Source: Bacteroidales bacterium (GTDB taxonomy: Bacteria > Bacteroidota > Bacteroidia > Bacteroidales > JAOZVK01). From it: DNA of 18,963 nucleotides. Below are positions 1 through 7,995 of this stretch, in pieces. Each line of letters starts with the position of its first letter. The stretch's first letter is position 1. The notes under the pieces are model-generated. The model was not told the DNA's origin. It worked only from the letters and a program-made list of their open reading frames with translations, and searched no databases. The position numbers and the translations under genes were made by a program. The stretch covers positions 1-18,963 of the forward strand of contig JAOZVK010000046.1 in NCBI GenBank assembly GCA_029938185.1, written 5' to 3'.

Positions 1-117
1 ATGGAAAAAGGGAAGAGTGAAAGAAATTTTGAAATTGCTAAAAGAATGAAATTAAGAAACAGACCTATTGATGAAATTATGGAATTCACAGGACTTTCAA
101 AAGACCAAATTAATTAA
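1..117 (+). CDS. C-terminal tail of an Rpn-type PD-(D/E)XK nuclease/putative transposase (partial or remnant)
   Basis: This is an open frame of 38 codons from the window edge to a TAA. The peptide begins MEKGKSERNFEIAKRMK and ends GLSKDQIN. A charged K/E/R helix followed by a short 'I-x-E-I-x-x-x-T-G-L-S' helix is the usual end of Rpn family recombination-promoting nucleases, where it follows a G-K/E-x repeat; that is family knowledge and was not tested by alignment. The ATG at base 1 is probably an internal methionine, because the nuclease domain would lie upstream of the window. If the gene really starts here it is a decayed remnant. No catalytic residue is visible, so the family call rests on the tail alone. 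Confidence 0.5.
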   Translation: MEKGKSERNFEIAKRMKLRNRPIDEIMEFTGLSKDQIN

Positions 118-187
118 ATCTGATAAATGAAATTTAGTGTTTTCTGTATTCATAGAAGTCATCTTATATTAATTTGCATTTTAATTA

Positions 188-343
188 GGAGACTCGAATA
201 AATAAAATGCAAATATATTAAATTATTTTGTTATTTTACAATTCAAAAAAAGTCGCAAATAGTAAACCATTTAAGACCTTTTTTTGAAGTAGTAAAATGG
301 CAAAATAATGACAAAGAATTGTATTTTATTTTTTCGAGTCCCC
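188..343. repeat. MITE-like imperfect palindrome with 21-bp terminal inverted repeats
   Basis: The left end (188-208, GGAGACTCGAATAAATAAAA...) is the reverse complement of the right end (323-343) with 2 mismatches in 21. A second nested pair, 222-239 with 292-309, matches 16 of 18, and a third inner pair (TTCAAAAAAAG near 242-254 with CTTTTTTTGAA near 276-287) leads to a loop of about 20 nt. The whole 156 bp therefore folds as one long stem-loop. TTA flanks it on both sides (185-187 and 344-346), which could be a 3-bp target duplication. There is no coding potential. It could be a miniature inverted-repeat transposon or a hairpin RNA; no parent element is present in the window. Confidence 0.6.
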
Positions 344-345
344 TT

Positions 346-470
346 AGTGTTTGATTCAGAATGTCCGATTTCTTCGTTGTTGTTCAATTTTTCAAATCCT
401 CGAATACCTTAGTATGCTGCGGTTTTAAAATTTCACACGCCTCGAACTCGAACACTCTGAATCAAACACT
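346..470. repeat. Second inverted-repeat unit, about 27-bp arms
   Basis: The sequence 346-372 (starting AGTGTTTGATTCAGA) is the reverse complement of 444-470 with 3 mismatches in 27. The arms enclose about 70 bp that are less AT-rich than the surroundings (TCGAATACC, ATGCTGCGG). The unit abuts the MITE-like palindrome at base 346, so two hairpin elements lie back to back. No reading frame crosses it without stops. It is probably a small mobile or structured element; its family is not recognised. Confidence 0.5.
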
Positions 471-491
471 TGACTTTATGGATGCACACTA

Positions 492-592
492 ATTAACCAT
501 ACAAAAGTTTTCGGTATTTGATATCGTACAATTAGTTATATGACAATAGTTTATAAAAATACAAAAGCCACATTAAATATGTCGAAAACCTT
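492..592 (-). repeat. Dispersed 105-bp element, copy R1
   Basis: Read on the minus strand it starts AAGGTTTTCGACATATTTAA and continues with TGTGGCTTTTGTATTTTTAT, a CATATAACTAATTGTAC segment and the closing block ACCGAAAACTTTTGTATGG. It aligns along its length with copies R8 (18702) and R4 (11213). The hairpin end lies 26 nt downstream of the stop codon of the outer-membrane protein gene and in the same orientation as that gene. The hairpin is degenerate here. Confidence 0.7.
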
Positions 593-618
593 AATCAAGA
601 TTTATGAGTGTCCTTTAA

Positions 619-3600
619 TCAAAACATAATATTCAACTGAAAATTACCTATATGAATTGTTTTTTTATCGTTTGCATATCTTCCCGAATAATAGAAAATT
701 AAATTCATATACTTGTTGATTTTTTTATTAATATTTAATGACCAAATATAGTTATCGCCTGCTATAAGTCCCTTTAACATTGCATATGATACTGGAGTAT
801 TTTGAGTTTCATTGTATTTTATTTTGGTATAACTGATGTTAAATATAAAAGCAATTTTATTAACAATATTATACTCAAGATTAGTATTGGCTTCATATGA
901 TTGCAAAAATTCGCTTCCTTGTGTATTTTGCTTTTCTTTATACTTAAAAAACACTTCTGTTTTAAGATAAAAATCATTTTTATAAATAATACTTAATTTG
1001 TTTGAGATGCTGTTTATATTGTAATTTCTGAGAGCAAAATATTCTGATTCATAGAACAAACCAGCAATATTATAAGTATAATTCAGTTGTAAGTCTTTTA
1101 ACAATTGCCAGCCTAATTTCAGTTCATTATCTTCAAGTTTTTTTATATCAGTTCCGTTTACAAGTAAGTTTTTATTAAAATTTTGTTTATAAATATAATT
1201 AAATTTCAACTTCTTTGATATTTTATATATTAAAATATTTGTAATATTTGAATTTAGTATTGTGCTTGAATTATTATCAAATTGTAAAAATATTTTATTG
1301 AACGATTTATTATTTAGATGATATAAAAAACGATTTGTAAACTTAGATATAAAATTTTTTATTCCTTTTTTTTTTCGCCATTTTGCTTTTGGATTTAGAT
1401 AAAATGACTGACTAAAATTGTTTGAAAAAACTTTAATATAATCATTAGTAGGAATATTAATTTTTATATAATTTGCTTCATCTGCAAAGTTAGCAATTTC
1501 AAATTCTTCTTTTTCCATTATTTTATTACTGTTATAATCAACCCATTTATAAATCCCTTTTCCTTGTTCGAGTTCAATATATGTAAAATCTTTTTTTGCC
1601 TCCATACCCGATGAAATCTTGTAAAATCCACTCAAATTAAAAACCTTATTTTTAGAATTTACAGAATAAGAAAGTCCACTAATCAGATTATCAATATTTT
1701 TAAGATTTTGATTTGAACTTGTATCAACTATATCTAATTTTCGATAATTGAAAGTTATATTCAATGATTTATTTGTTTTAATTAATAAAATTTCTGCATT
1801 TATATTATCAGATTTCGAAGCCAAACTAAGATTATTATTAATAGGTAAATAGTTTAATTGGTGATAATAGTTTAAATTAAATTTCATTGTAGAATCTTTT
1901 GATTTTTCTACAAAAGCTCCCCATTTGTAGTTTCTAAAACTATTGACTGCTATACTATCATTCTGATTCAGATACCAATAATTTGATTCAGACTTTTTGA
2001 AAACAGCAAGCTTGTAACTTTTTATTATTTTAGAAAATTCCAATTCATAAACAATAAATCGGGTTTTATATTTATCGCTACCAGTATTTAAAATACTTCC
2101 ACTAAAATCAATATCAAAACCAGATTTATTAAAATTACTAGTTAACGAATTTTTTATTGCTTTATAATTACTTTTAATAATTAGAGATTCGTTTTTGAAA
2201 TTAATATAAAAATTACTTTTCTTTTTTAAATATAAATTCAGTGCAATAATATGCTCGTCATTAGCAATATCTAAATTTTGTAAATTCCAATCTCTTTCAA
2301 ATTCAACACTTTTTATTTCATCAAAATAGGAAAAATTGTTGCTGATATATGTATAATCAAGTTCCGATTTTATAAACAATTTATTAGTGTCGGAACTAAA
2401 AATTTTAATTAAGTTTGTTTTGAGCGAATAAGCAACATTATCCGATGAATTTTTCGTTGAATAAGTATTAATATCATAATTACTTAAAGCAAATTCAAAA
2501 AAGCCTTTTGTTTTATCTGACAAATTAAATTCTGTACCTATTGTAAACATTTGCTTTTTTTCGGGTGCATACAGTTTTGCAATTGGCTCATAGTCACCTT
2601 GCGAAATACCATTTTGTGGAGCAACCCATTTGTATACTCTACCGTATATATTATTATTATTCAACACATAGTTTCCATTATTTGAACCAACATAACTAAA
2701 ACTAAGTTCATAAACTTCATTTTTATTGTTTGTAGCCACTATAAAAACAGTATCATAAATAATACTGTTTACAATTGTATCATTCAGATTATAAAGAACT
2801 TTAGTATTAGTATATTCAACTTTATCAGCTTTATTTACAAATGCTAAATGCAAACTATCACCAATTGCCGATAGTAGTTGCTTATCGCTATCGCTTTGTT
2901 CAATATATGAATTTTGTTTGCTATCATGCTCATATATAGTATTTAACCAAAATTTCGCATTTTTTGTTTCAACTACATTTGAGTTATGTAGTTTTATTTT
3001 TGAATATTTTCTTTCGGAATATTCAAATTCAGCAATAATTCTGTTATTACTCGTTATAATTTGCTTATTAGTAAATGTGATTTCACCTGTATTATAGTTA
3101 ATAATATAGTCATTCTCCCCTCCCCTATTTATTTGTTTTCCATCAATATATATTTTCTCGCTACCCGATAATATTATAATATAATTTTGTTTATCGGTTA
3201 AACTCAATAAATATGGACCTTGATTTCCCTCAACAGCCTTAATTTCTATTTTTTTGTATTTTCCTTTTGCAATTGCTGTACTTATTTTTGTTTTTAAACT
3301 ATAGTTTTCTTTTTTGTGTAAATATTCAAAATCGAAACCCCTTGATTTCATATTTATATTCATAAAATAGCCAATTGGCTTTTTTATAACAAAATCGCCA
3401 GCAGTTAACGAAAAATTCGTACCCCTTAATTTAATATACACTTTGTCAAATTCTTTTATTTGCATAGTCCCGCCATCTTCCTGAATTGGTATATTTTCAT
3501 CGGACAAAACAGCATCTATTGATATTTTATCATTTATCTTTCCCGACAGTTTAAGGTTTAAGTTTGAATTTACGGTCAAGTCTTGATTATTGCCCATAAT

Positions 3601-4041
3601 CATTGCTCTATTTATATTACCCGATTTTTTTATATTTTTGTTTCCAAGAATGTCAATCTTTTTTTTAGATTTTTTATTTATAGTTATCTTTTCCAGCTCT
3701 TTCCATTTCAATATTATAGAATCGTTTTTATGTGAATAAGGTTTCATAAAATTAAATGGAAATACCCTAAACGAAACACTTATTTTTGAAATATTTAGCG
3801 AATCAACTATATTTTTATTTAAAATCAAAGTTGAATTACTGAAATCTATTTCATAATTTTTATGGTCAATTATTTTATTATTCACCTTTATAATTAATGA
3901 ACTTGGAACAATACTTTTTTTTGATAATTTTATACTATCATCATTAATAGTAATCACCGAGTCTCTAAATACTTGAAAATTCTGTGAACTAAGATTAATA
4001 AAAAAAGTAATGGATAATATTAAAATTAATATTTTTTTCAA
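619..4041 (-). CDS. Large outer-membrane beta-barrel protein, uncharacterised Bacteroidota family
   Basis: The 1140-aa protein begins with a signal peptide (KK then ILILILSITFFINL, likely cut near S19-Q20) and ends in phenylalanine after alternating strands, as outer-membrane barrels do. Features I associate with a large uncharacterised Bacteroidota family are a GNNQDLTVNSNLNL segment at about 150-164, EFDKVYIKL at 197-205, AGDF at 214-217, EGNQGPY at 270-276, a DGKQINRGGENDYIINYNTG stretch near 299-318, and a WVDYNS...EEFEIANFADEANYI block at 832-858. The start is a TTG at 4041: no in-frame ATG or GTG lies between it and an upstream in-frame stop. AAAGGA sits only 2 nt before the TTG, too close for a normal ribosome site. 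Transport, adhesion or assembly roles are all possible; no plug domain or SusD partner is seen. Confidence 0.75.
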   Translation of the reverse strand: MKKILILILSITFFINLSSQNFQVFRDSVITINDDSIKLSKKSIVPSSLIIKVNNKIIDHKNYEIDFSNSTLILNKNIVDSLNISKISVSFRVFPFNFMKPYSHKNDSIILKWKELEKITINKKSKKKIDILGNKNIKKSGNINRAMIMGNNQDLTVNSNLNLKLSGKINDKISIDAVLSDENIPIQEDGGTMQIKEFDKVYIKLRGTNFSLTAGDFVIKKPIGYFMNINMKSRGFDFEYLHKKENYSLKTKISTAIAKGKYKKIEIKAVEGNQGPYLLSLTDKQNYIIILSGSEKIYIDGKQINRGGENDYIINYNTGEITFTNKQIITSNNRIIAEFEYSERKYSKIKLHNSNVVETKNAKFWLNTIYEHDSKQNSYIEQSDSDKQLLSAIGDSLHLAFVNKADKVEYTNTKVLYNLNDTIVNSIIYDTVFIVATNNKNEVYELSFSYVGSNNGNYVLNNNNIYGRVYKWVAPQNGISQGDYEPIAKLYAPEKKQMFTIGTEFNLSDKTKGFFEFALSNYDINTYSTKNSSDNVAYSLKTNLIKIFSSDTNKLFIKSELDYTYISNNFSYFDEIKSVEFERDWNLQNLDIANDEHIIALNLYLKKKSNFYINFKNESLIIKSNYKAIKNSLTSNFNKSGFDIDFSGSILNTGSDKYKTRFIVYELEFSKIIKSYKLAVFKKSESNYWYLNQNDSIAVNSFRNYKWGAFVEKSKDSTMKFNLNYYHQLNYLPINNNLSLASKSDNINAEILLIKTNKSLNITFNYRKLDIVDTSSNQNLKNIDNLISGLSYSVNSKNKVFNLSGFYKISSGMEAKKDFTYIELEQGKGIYKWVDYNSNKIMEKEEFEIANFADEANYIKINIPTNDYIKVFSNNFSQSFYLNPKAKWRKKKGIKNFISKFTNRFLYHLNNKSFNKIFLQFDNNSSTILNSNITNILIYKISKKLKFNYIYKQNFNKNLLVNGTDIKKLEDNELKLGWQLLKDLQLNYTYNIAGLFYESEYFALRNYNINSISNKLSIIYKNDFYLKTEVFFKYKEKQNTQGSEFLQSYEANTNLEYNIVNKIAFIFNISYTKIKYNETQNTPVSYAMLKGLIAGDNYIWSLNINKKINKYMNLIFYYSGRYANDKKTIHIGNFQLNIMF

Positions 4042-4122
4042 TTCCTTTGACTTATCAAGCCTTTTTCTATTAGGTGTAAACCAATTCGTAATTTATAATT
4101 CGTCATTTCCTTAGGTCGAATT

Positions 4123-4530
4123 TTACTTCTGTCCTTCCACAAAACTATTAATTTTTTCTTTACAAGCTTGTTCTGTGAGTTCTTTTAGTTTTTCCACTCT
4201 CAGGGCAATACACTCTAATTTTTTCTTAGTAATTTTATAATATTTTTTGTAGCGAGCATCAACATATGCTTTTCGTAATAAAGTAAAATGATGTTTTTCT
4301 TTTTGGGTTTGCAAAGGAAATATTTTCTTAAATTCTAAATTTAGAGTAGAAGCTATTTTACCAAGCTCTTCCAAATCATGGGTTTTGTGTTTATAAGCAG
4401 TAAAAACTAAGCTTAGGGTATGATAATAGCATTCTGTAGCTTGGTGTAATAGAAAAGCTGCAATTTTATTCTCTCCATCTTTGACTGCGTATTCAAATTG
4501 TTTTAAAAAGCCATTTGCACTTTCAAACAA
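4123..4530 (-). CDS. HEPN domain protein, probable 5'-truncated remnant of a nucleotidyltransferase-HEPN fusion
   Basis: The 135-aa product is all-helical and resembles the HEPN half of MNT-HEPN proteins: AAFLLHQATECYYHTLSLVF at 24-43, then HDLEELG at 51-57 and LLRKAYVDARYKKYYKIT at 84-101. The marked start at 4530 is a TTG, but the same frame stays open for 33 more codons (to 4629, ...KRKLSFDEIKKLAEEDFKE) and reads like the linker before the HEPN domain in full-length fusions. That extension has no ATG and is stopped by a TAA at 4630-4632, one base from repeat B1. No nucleotidyltransferase GS-x10-D motif exists between here and 4819. The gene therefore looks broken, and whether the fragment is translated is unknown. 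In intact systems such pairs are often antitoxin and toxin; I saw no canonical R-x4-6-H motif here. Confidence 0.7.
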   Translation of the reverse strand: MFESANGFLKQFEYAVKDGENKIAAFLLHQATECYYHTLSLVFTAYKHKTHDLEELGKIASTLNLEFKKIFPLQTQKEKHHFTLLRKAYVDARYKKYYKITKKKLECIALRVEKLKELTEQACKEKINSFVEGQK

Positions 4531-4633
4531 TTCTTTAAAATCTTCTTCTGCAAGTTTTTTTATTTCATCAAAACTAAGTTTTCTTTTACGTGTAAGTTGT
4601 TTTCTTTTAGATGAAAATATTCTTTTGCTTTAA

Positions 4634-4752
4634 TGGCTACACGTATAGTATTGGATATTATTTTGTTTTTTGACAGGATTTACAGGATTGATTTTTATCC
4701 TGTTACGAAAGACCTGATAAACATGACTGTCCTACTTCTGACAGGTAGCCGC
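4634..4752 (+). repeat. Dispersed repeat family B, copy B1
   Basis: It begins TGGCTACACGTATAGTATTG and ends TTCTGACAGGTAGCC, so GGCTAC and GTAGCC form short inverted ends. It is about 85% identical to B2 at 11528-11636. An ACAGGAT/ATCCTGT hairpin (4682-4703, 8-nt loop) sits in the middle. Relative to B2 it carries an extra 9 bp from duplication of the GACAGGATT/TACAGGATT segment. It lies exactly where the HEPN reading frame breaks off. Confidence 0.7.
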
Positions 4753-4791
4753 TTTAATTATTGTATATTAATTATGATATAAAACTGTATT

Positions 4792-4819
4792 AAAAAAAAA
4801 GCATTGGCTCTTTCGAGCC
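4792..4819 (-). terminator. Intrinsic terminator of the XPB cluster
   Basis: On the minus strand the sequence is GGCTC-GAAA-GAGCC (4819-4806), then AATGC and a run of nine T (4800-4792). This is a five-pair GC-rich stem with a GAAA tetraloop. The stem begins in the stop codon region of the 475-aa gene. It is the clearest rho-independent terminator in the window and marks the end of the four-gene transcript. Confidence 0.75.
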
Positions 4820-6246
4820 TAAACTTTCTGTATTACATCATTGGATACTTCAAAAAATTCCTTTTTAAATTTTCTAATTTGTGGAATAAGTTTTAGAATT
4901 TCTTTATTTTTCTTGAAATCAGTTGGACTCATATTACTAAAAAAGTTTAGTAATTTATCAGCTAACATATCAAATTTTTGTAATGGCATTAACAAACTTG
5001 TATCAAAGCTATGTGGGTCAGACATATTATCATCTAATTTGCGTAAAAATTCAACAAACTCAATTTTTAAATTCAAAGCTTCGGATAAAAGCATAATTTT
5101 ATCTTTTGTAATTTTTTTATTTTTCCATTTTTTAGTAATTTCTTTTTCAGCTTTAGAAAAAGCTTTACTAAAATTATTAGCTTGTTTACTATTTGCAAAA
5201 GGATATGGTATTTTATGAATTATAGATAAAATTTCATCAGTATCAATACTGTTTGTTTTTAATAATTGTTCAATCATTTTCGATCTAATGAAATCTTCAG
5301 TATAACTGCTACCAATCTCTGCTAATATACCTTCTAAATCTTTAGCAACACCTGGTTCGGGCAAATTACCATCAAGAACCTCATCCCATGTATCTTGATA
5401 TAAATCAAACCCTTTTTTATTTAAAAAAGCAGTACCATTCTCTTCACTAAAATCAATATTTTCGCTATTTACTAAAAATGTACCAATTGAAGTACCTGGA
5501 TTATCAATGGTTTCCTGTTTGCACAAAATAAAAGCATAAAACAAACATGTATTAACTGGCAATATCTTATAATCATCAAGCATTTCTAATATTGCATTTT
5601 CCAATTGATTATCCTTATTTTTTATTAAAAAAGAGTTTGTGTTTAATTCATGTTTTGATATTTTTTCAATTTGATAAATTCCTTTATCATAATCAATTAT
5701 GGAGCATAGAATTTGGTCTGATTTTGTAAACTGTTCTTCTTCCATCCATTTTTCCAATTGAAAAACGGGTATATCAACAATTCCTTTATCAATATCAATA
5801 TTTAAATTCTCTATAACCTCAAAATGAAGCGATATATACACGTATAAATCTTTGATATATCGTCTTTCAATTTTCATATCAATATTATTTCCTGCTTTGT
5901 TTCGTAATACTATATCTTTGGTATCAACAAAAATATTTCCGTATGGAATCATTCTGTGTCCAACAATTAATTCTTTGAGACCAAACTCTTCCTCTGTCAG
6001 TACAATTTTAAATTTAGTATCTGGAAATAGTGTTTTTGAACTGGCAAGAGTATTATCGTCAAGTAAGCAATAATGTGAAGGAATATTATCATAAAAATAA
6101 TCATTTATATACTCTTCAATTGTACTATTTTTTGTTCTTGTTTTAACACGTTTTTTTATCTCTATCGTTAATTCGTCTATATCTTCAATTTCGTGGTTTT
6201 CTATAAAAATATCTCTTATGGCATTATTTATTCTTTTTCTTCTCAT
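4819..6246 (-). CDS. Unrecognised 475-aa protein, last gene of the XPB-helicase cluster
   Basis: The protein is soluble, with no signal peptide or membrane segment, and I recognise no family. The N-terminal part (1-60) is charged and helical (MRRKRINNAIRDIF, ELTIEIKKRVKTRT). A mixed region around 75-105 contains FKIVLTEEEFGLKELIVGHR followed by MIPYG. A beta-rich stretch follows at about 130-210, and the C-terminal 150 residues are helical and lysine-rich (EKEITKKWKNKKITKDK). No nuclease, ATPase or zinc motif is evident. The ATG at 6246 lies 20 nt downstream of the helicase stop, so the two are almost certainly co-transcribed, and an intrinsic terminator overlaps its end. The position suggests a partner of the helicase; this is inference only. 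It does not look like archaeal Bax1, the known XPB-associated nuclease. Confidence 0.7.
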   Translation of the reverse strand: MRRKRINNAIRDIFIENHEIEDIDELTIEIKKRVKTRTKNSTIEEYINDYFYDNIPSHYCLLDDNTLASSKTLFPDTKFKIVLTEEEFGLKELIVGHRMIPYGNIFVDTKDIVLRNKAGNNIDMKIERRYIKDLYVYISLHFEVIENLNIDIDKGIVDIPVFQLEKWMEEEQFTKSDQILCSIIDYDKGIYQIEKISKHELNTNSFLIKNKDNQLENAILEMLDDYKILPVNTCLFYAFILCKQETIDNPGTSIGTFLVNSENIDFSEENGTAFLNKKGFDLYQDTWDEVLDGNLPEPGVAKDLEGILAEIGSSYTEDFIRSKMIEQLLKTNSIDTDEILSIIHKIPYPFANSKQANNFSKAFSKAEKEITKKWKNKKITKDKIMLLSEALNLKIEFVEFLRKLDDNMSDPHSFDTSLLMPLQKFDMLADKLLNFFSNMSPTDFKKNKEILKLIPQIRKFKKEFFEVSNDVIQKV

Positions 6247-6266
6247 ATTGTTTTAATATTAAATAT

Positions 6267-7910
6267 TTAAAAATATCTTATTTCATATTTATATCCCTGT
6301 TCAACAAGAAACATTTGTCTATTGATACTAAAATCTTGCTCGGTTGTACCTTGCGAAACCAATGAATAAAAATGTGAGCGTTTTTTCTTTGGTCGCAAAA
6401 TACGCCCAAGTCTTTGAGCTTCTTCTTGTCGCGAACCGTATGTACCCGAAACTTGAATTAGTACACTGGCATCAGGTAGGTCTACTGCAAAATTTGCAAC
6501 TTTTGACACAACCAGTATACTTAGTTCTCCGTTTCTGAATTTATTATATAGTACCTCACGTTCTGCATTTTTAGTTTTACCTGTAATTATAGGAAGCTTC
6601 AGCTCTTTTGCAATTTTTTCTATTTGTCTAATAAATTGACCAATTACCAATATTTTATCATCTGAATGATTATTAATCAATTCTTTAACTAATTTTACTT
6701 TTGTAGGATTTTCGGCAGCGATACGAAATTTCCCACGTTTATTCGAAAGTGCGTAATCCATTTCTATTCCCTTATCCATCTGAATACGATATTCTGTACA
6801 ATAGGCTTCGGCAATAAATCCTTTATTTTCCAAAACTTTCCATGGTACATCATATCGTTTTGGTCCAATGAGTGCAAAAACTTCATCTTCTTTACCATCT
6901 TCGCGAACTAAGGTTGCGGTAAGCCCCATTCTACGTTTTGCTTGTATATCAACTGTTGCACGAAAAACAGGAGCAGGCAACATGTGTACCTCATCGTAAA
7001 GAATCAAGCCCCAGTTTTGAAGTGTAAACAAATCAAGATTATGAAACTTAGCATCTCTATTTTTTCTATAAGTAAGCATCTGATATGTAGTGATTGTTAT
7101 TGGTTTAATAACTTTACTTAAACCGGTGAACTCTCCAATATCATCAGGATTAATATCTGTTTTAGAAATCAATTCATTGCGCCATTGGTGAACAGAAACA
7201 TTATTGGTCGAAATAATTAATGTTTGGTTTGAAACTCGTGCAATTGTAGCCAAACCAATAATTGTTTTTCCCGAACCACACGGTAACACAATTATACCAT
7301 TACCACCAGTTTCGCGTCCCGAATGATAAAATGCCTCAACAGCTTCTTTTTGATAATCACGTAGGTTAAAAATATTATCATCTCTGTCAATCTCAAGTAA
7401 TTTAAGATTAAAATCATCACCTTTAGTAAAACCACAAAGGTCTTTTACAGGATAAGCTATTTTAACTAAATCATGTTTTATATTTCCTCTATCCTTAATA
7501 TCAATAAGTAAGCCCTTACTTGTAGTTCCACGCCAATATTTTGTTACTGTTTCTTCGTGCAGCAAACGGTCGAGTATTATATTTGACTTTACTTCGAGAA
7601 GTAACATAGAATTTTTGTATGGACGTAAAATTAATTTTCCATAGACGGAATACCAATCGCGCAAGTCTGCCAAAACATTTTGAGGTATATCATAGCGCGA
7701 ATACTTTTTTAAACCATCAAATATTTCATCAATTTCAATCTCCAATGCTGCCGCATTCCAAAGCGATAATGGTGTTATTCGATATGTATGAATAAATTCG
7801 GGAGATTTTTCAAGTTCTGCAAAAGCAGCTAAAAAATCACGACAATCAGTATATTTGGGGTGTTTTACTTCAACCATCAAAGTGTGGTCGCTTTGTACTA
7901 TTAGAGGCAT
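6267..7910 (-). CDS. XPB/Ssl2-family DEAH-box DNA helicase
   Basis: This is a complete bacterial XPB-type superfamily 2 helicase of 547 aa, an ATP-dependent 3'-5' DNA unwinding or translocating enzyme related to the TFIIH repair helicase. Residues 1-95 form the helicase-associated domain (VQSDHTLMVEV, THTYRITPLSLWNAAA-like core at 41-55, IPQNVLADLRDW at 75-86). The motor follows: RDYQ at 184-187, Walker A CGSGKT at 211-216, DEVH at 306-309, TAT at 331-333, the XPB-specific RED motif at 336-338, and motif VI QRLGRILRP at 499-507. All catalytic residues are intact. The ATG start at 7910 gives the expected N-terminal domain. The gene sits between two helicase-associated-domain proteins upstream and an unknown gene downstream. 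A DNA-repair role is inferred from the family. Confidence 0.95.
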   Translation of the reverse strand: MPLIVQSDHTLMVEVKHPKYTDCRDFLAAFAELEKSPEFIHTYRITPLSLWNAAALEIEIDEIFDGLKKYSRYDIPQNVLADLRDWYSVYGKLILRPYKNSMLLLEVKSNIILDRLLHEETVTKYWRGTTSKGLLIDIKDRGNIKHDLVKIAYPVKDLCGFTKGDDFNLKLLEIDRDDNIFNLRDYQKEAVEAFYHSGRETGGNGIIVLPCGSGKTIIGLATIARVSNQTLIISTNNVSVHQWRNELISKTDINPDDIGEFTGLSKVIKPITITTYQMLTYRKNRDAKFHNLDLFTLQNWGLILYDEVHMLPAPVFRATVDIQAKRRMGLTATLVREDGKEDEVFALIGPKRYDVPWKVLENKGFIAEAYCTEYRIQMDKGIEMDYALSNKRGKFRIAAENPTKVKLVKELINNHSDDKILVIGQFIRQIEKIAKELKLPIITGKTKNAEREVLYNKFRNGELSILVVSKVANFAVDLPDASVLIQVSGTYGSRQEEAQRLGRILRPKKKRSHFYSLVSQGTTEQDFSINRQMFLVEQGYKYEIRYF

Positions 7911-7938
7911 TTTTATAGTTATTTGTAATTTAAAATAC

Positions 7939-7995
7939 TAATATGTAGTTAATTATGTGTTTTACGTAAGCAATATTAAATAGGTCGAAGACCTT
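7939..7995 (-). repeat. Dispersed 105-bp element, truncated copy R2
   Basis: The minus strand reads AAGGTCTTCGACCTATTTAA, then TATTGCTTACGTAAAACACA and about 17 nt more; the distal half is missing. The hairpin GGTC-TTC-GACC is intact. Its first bases form part of the TAA stop codon of the 561-aa gene (TAAGG), so the element begins exactly at the end of that coding sequence and fills most of the 83-nt gap before the helicase gene. Confidence 0.7.

Noticed and set aside
118..618. Search for a gene or tRNA in the left intergenic region
   Set aside because: All frames are interrupted by stops and no cloverleaf is seen; only inverted-repeat elements and copy R1 are supported.
4082..4120. AATTCGTAATTTATAATTCGTCATTT near the HEPN stop, and a short TTCGACCT match to the dispersed element
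   Set aside because: The repeat is short and imperfect, and the 8-bp match is too short to call a copy.
4140..4147. TAGTTTTG on the minus strand upstream of the outer-membrane protein gene
   Set aside because: The only possible -33 TTG is 15 nt away, too close; the box lies in the end of the HEPN gene.
4569..4576. TAGTTTTG (TAnnTTTG) on the minus strand upstream of the HEPN TTG
   Set aside because: No TTG at the -33 distance, and it lies within what appears to be linker-coding sequence of the truncated gene.
4819..6246. 475-aa protein as a Bax1-like nuclease
   Set aside because: Bax1 is the known XPB partner in archaea, but I see no resemblance in sequence and no nuclease motif.
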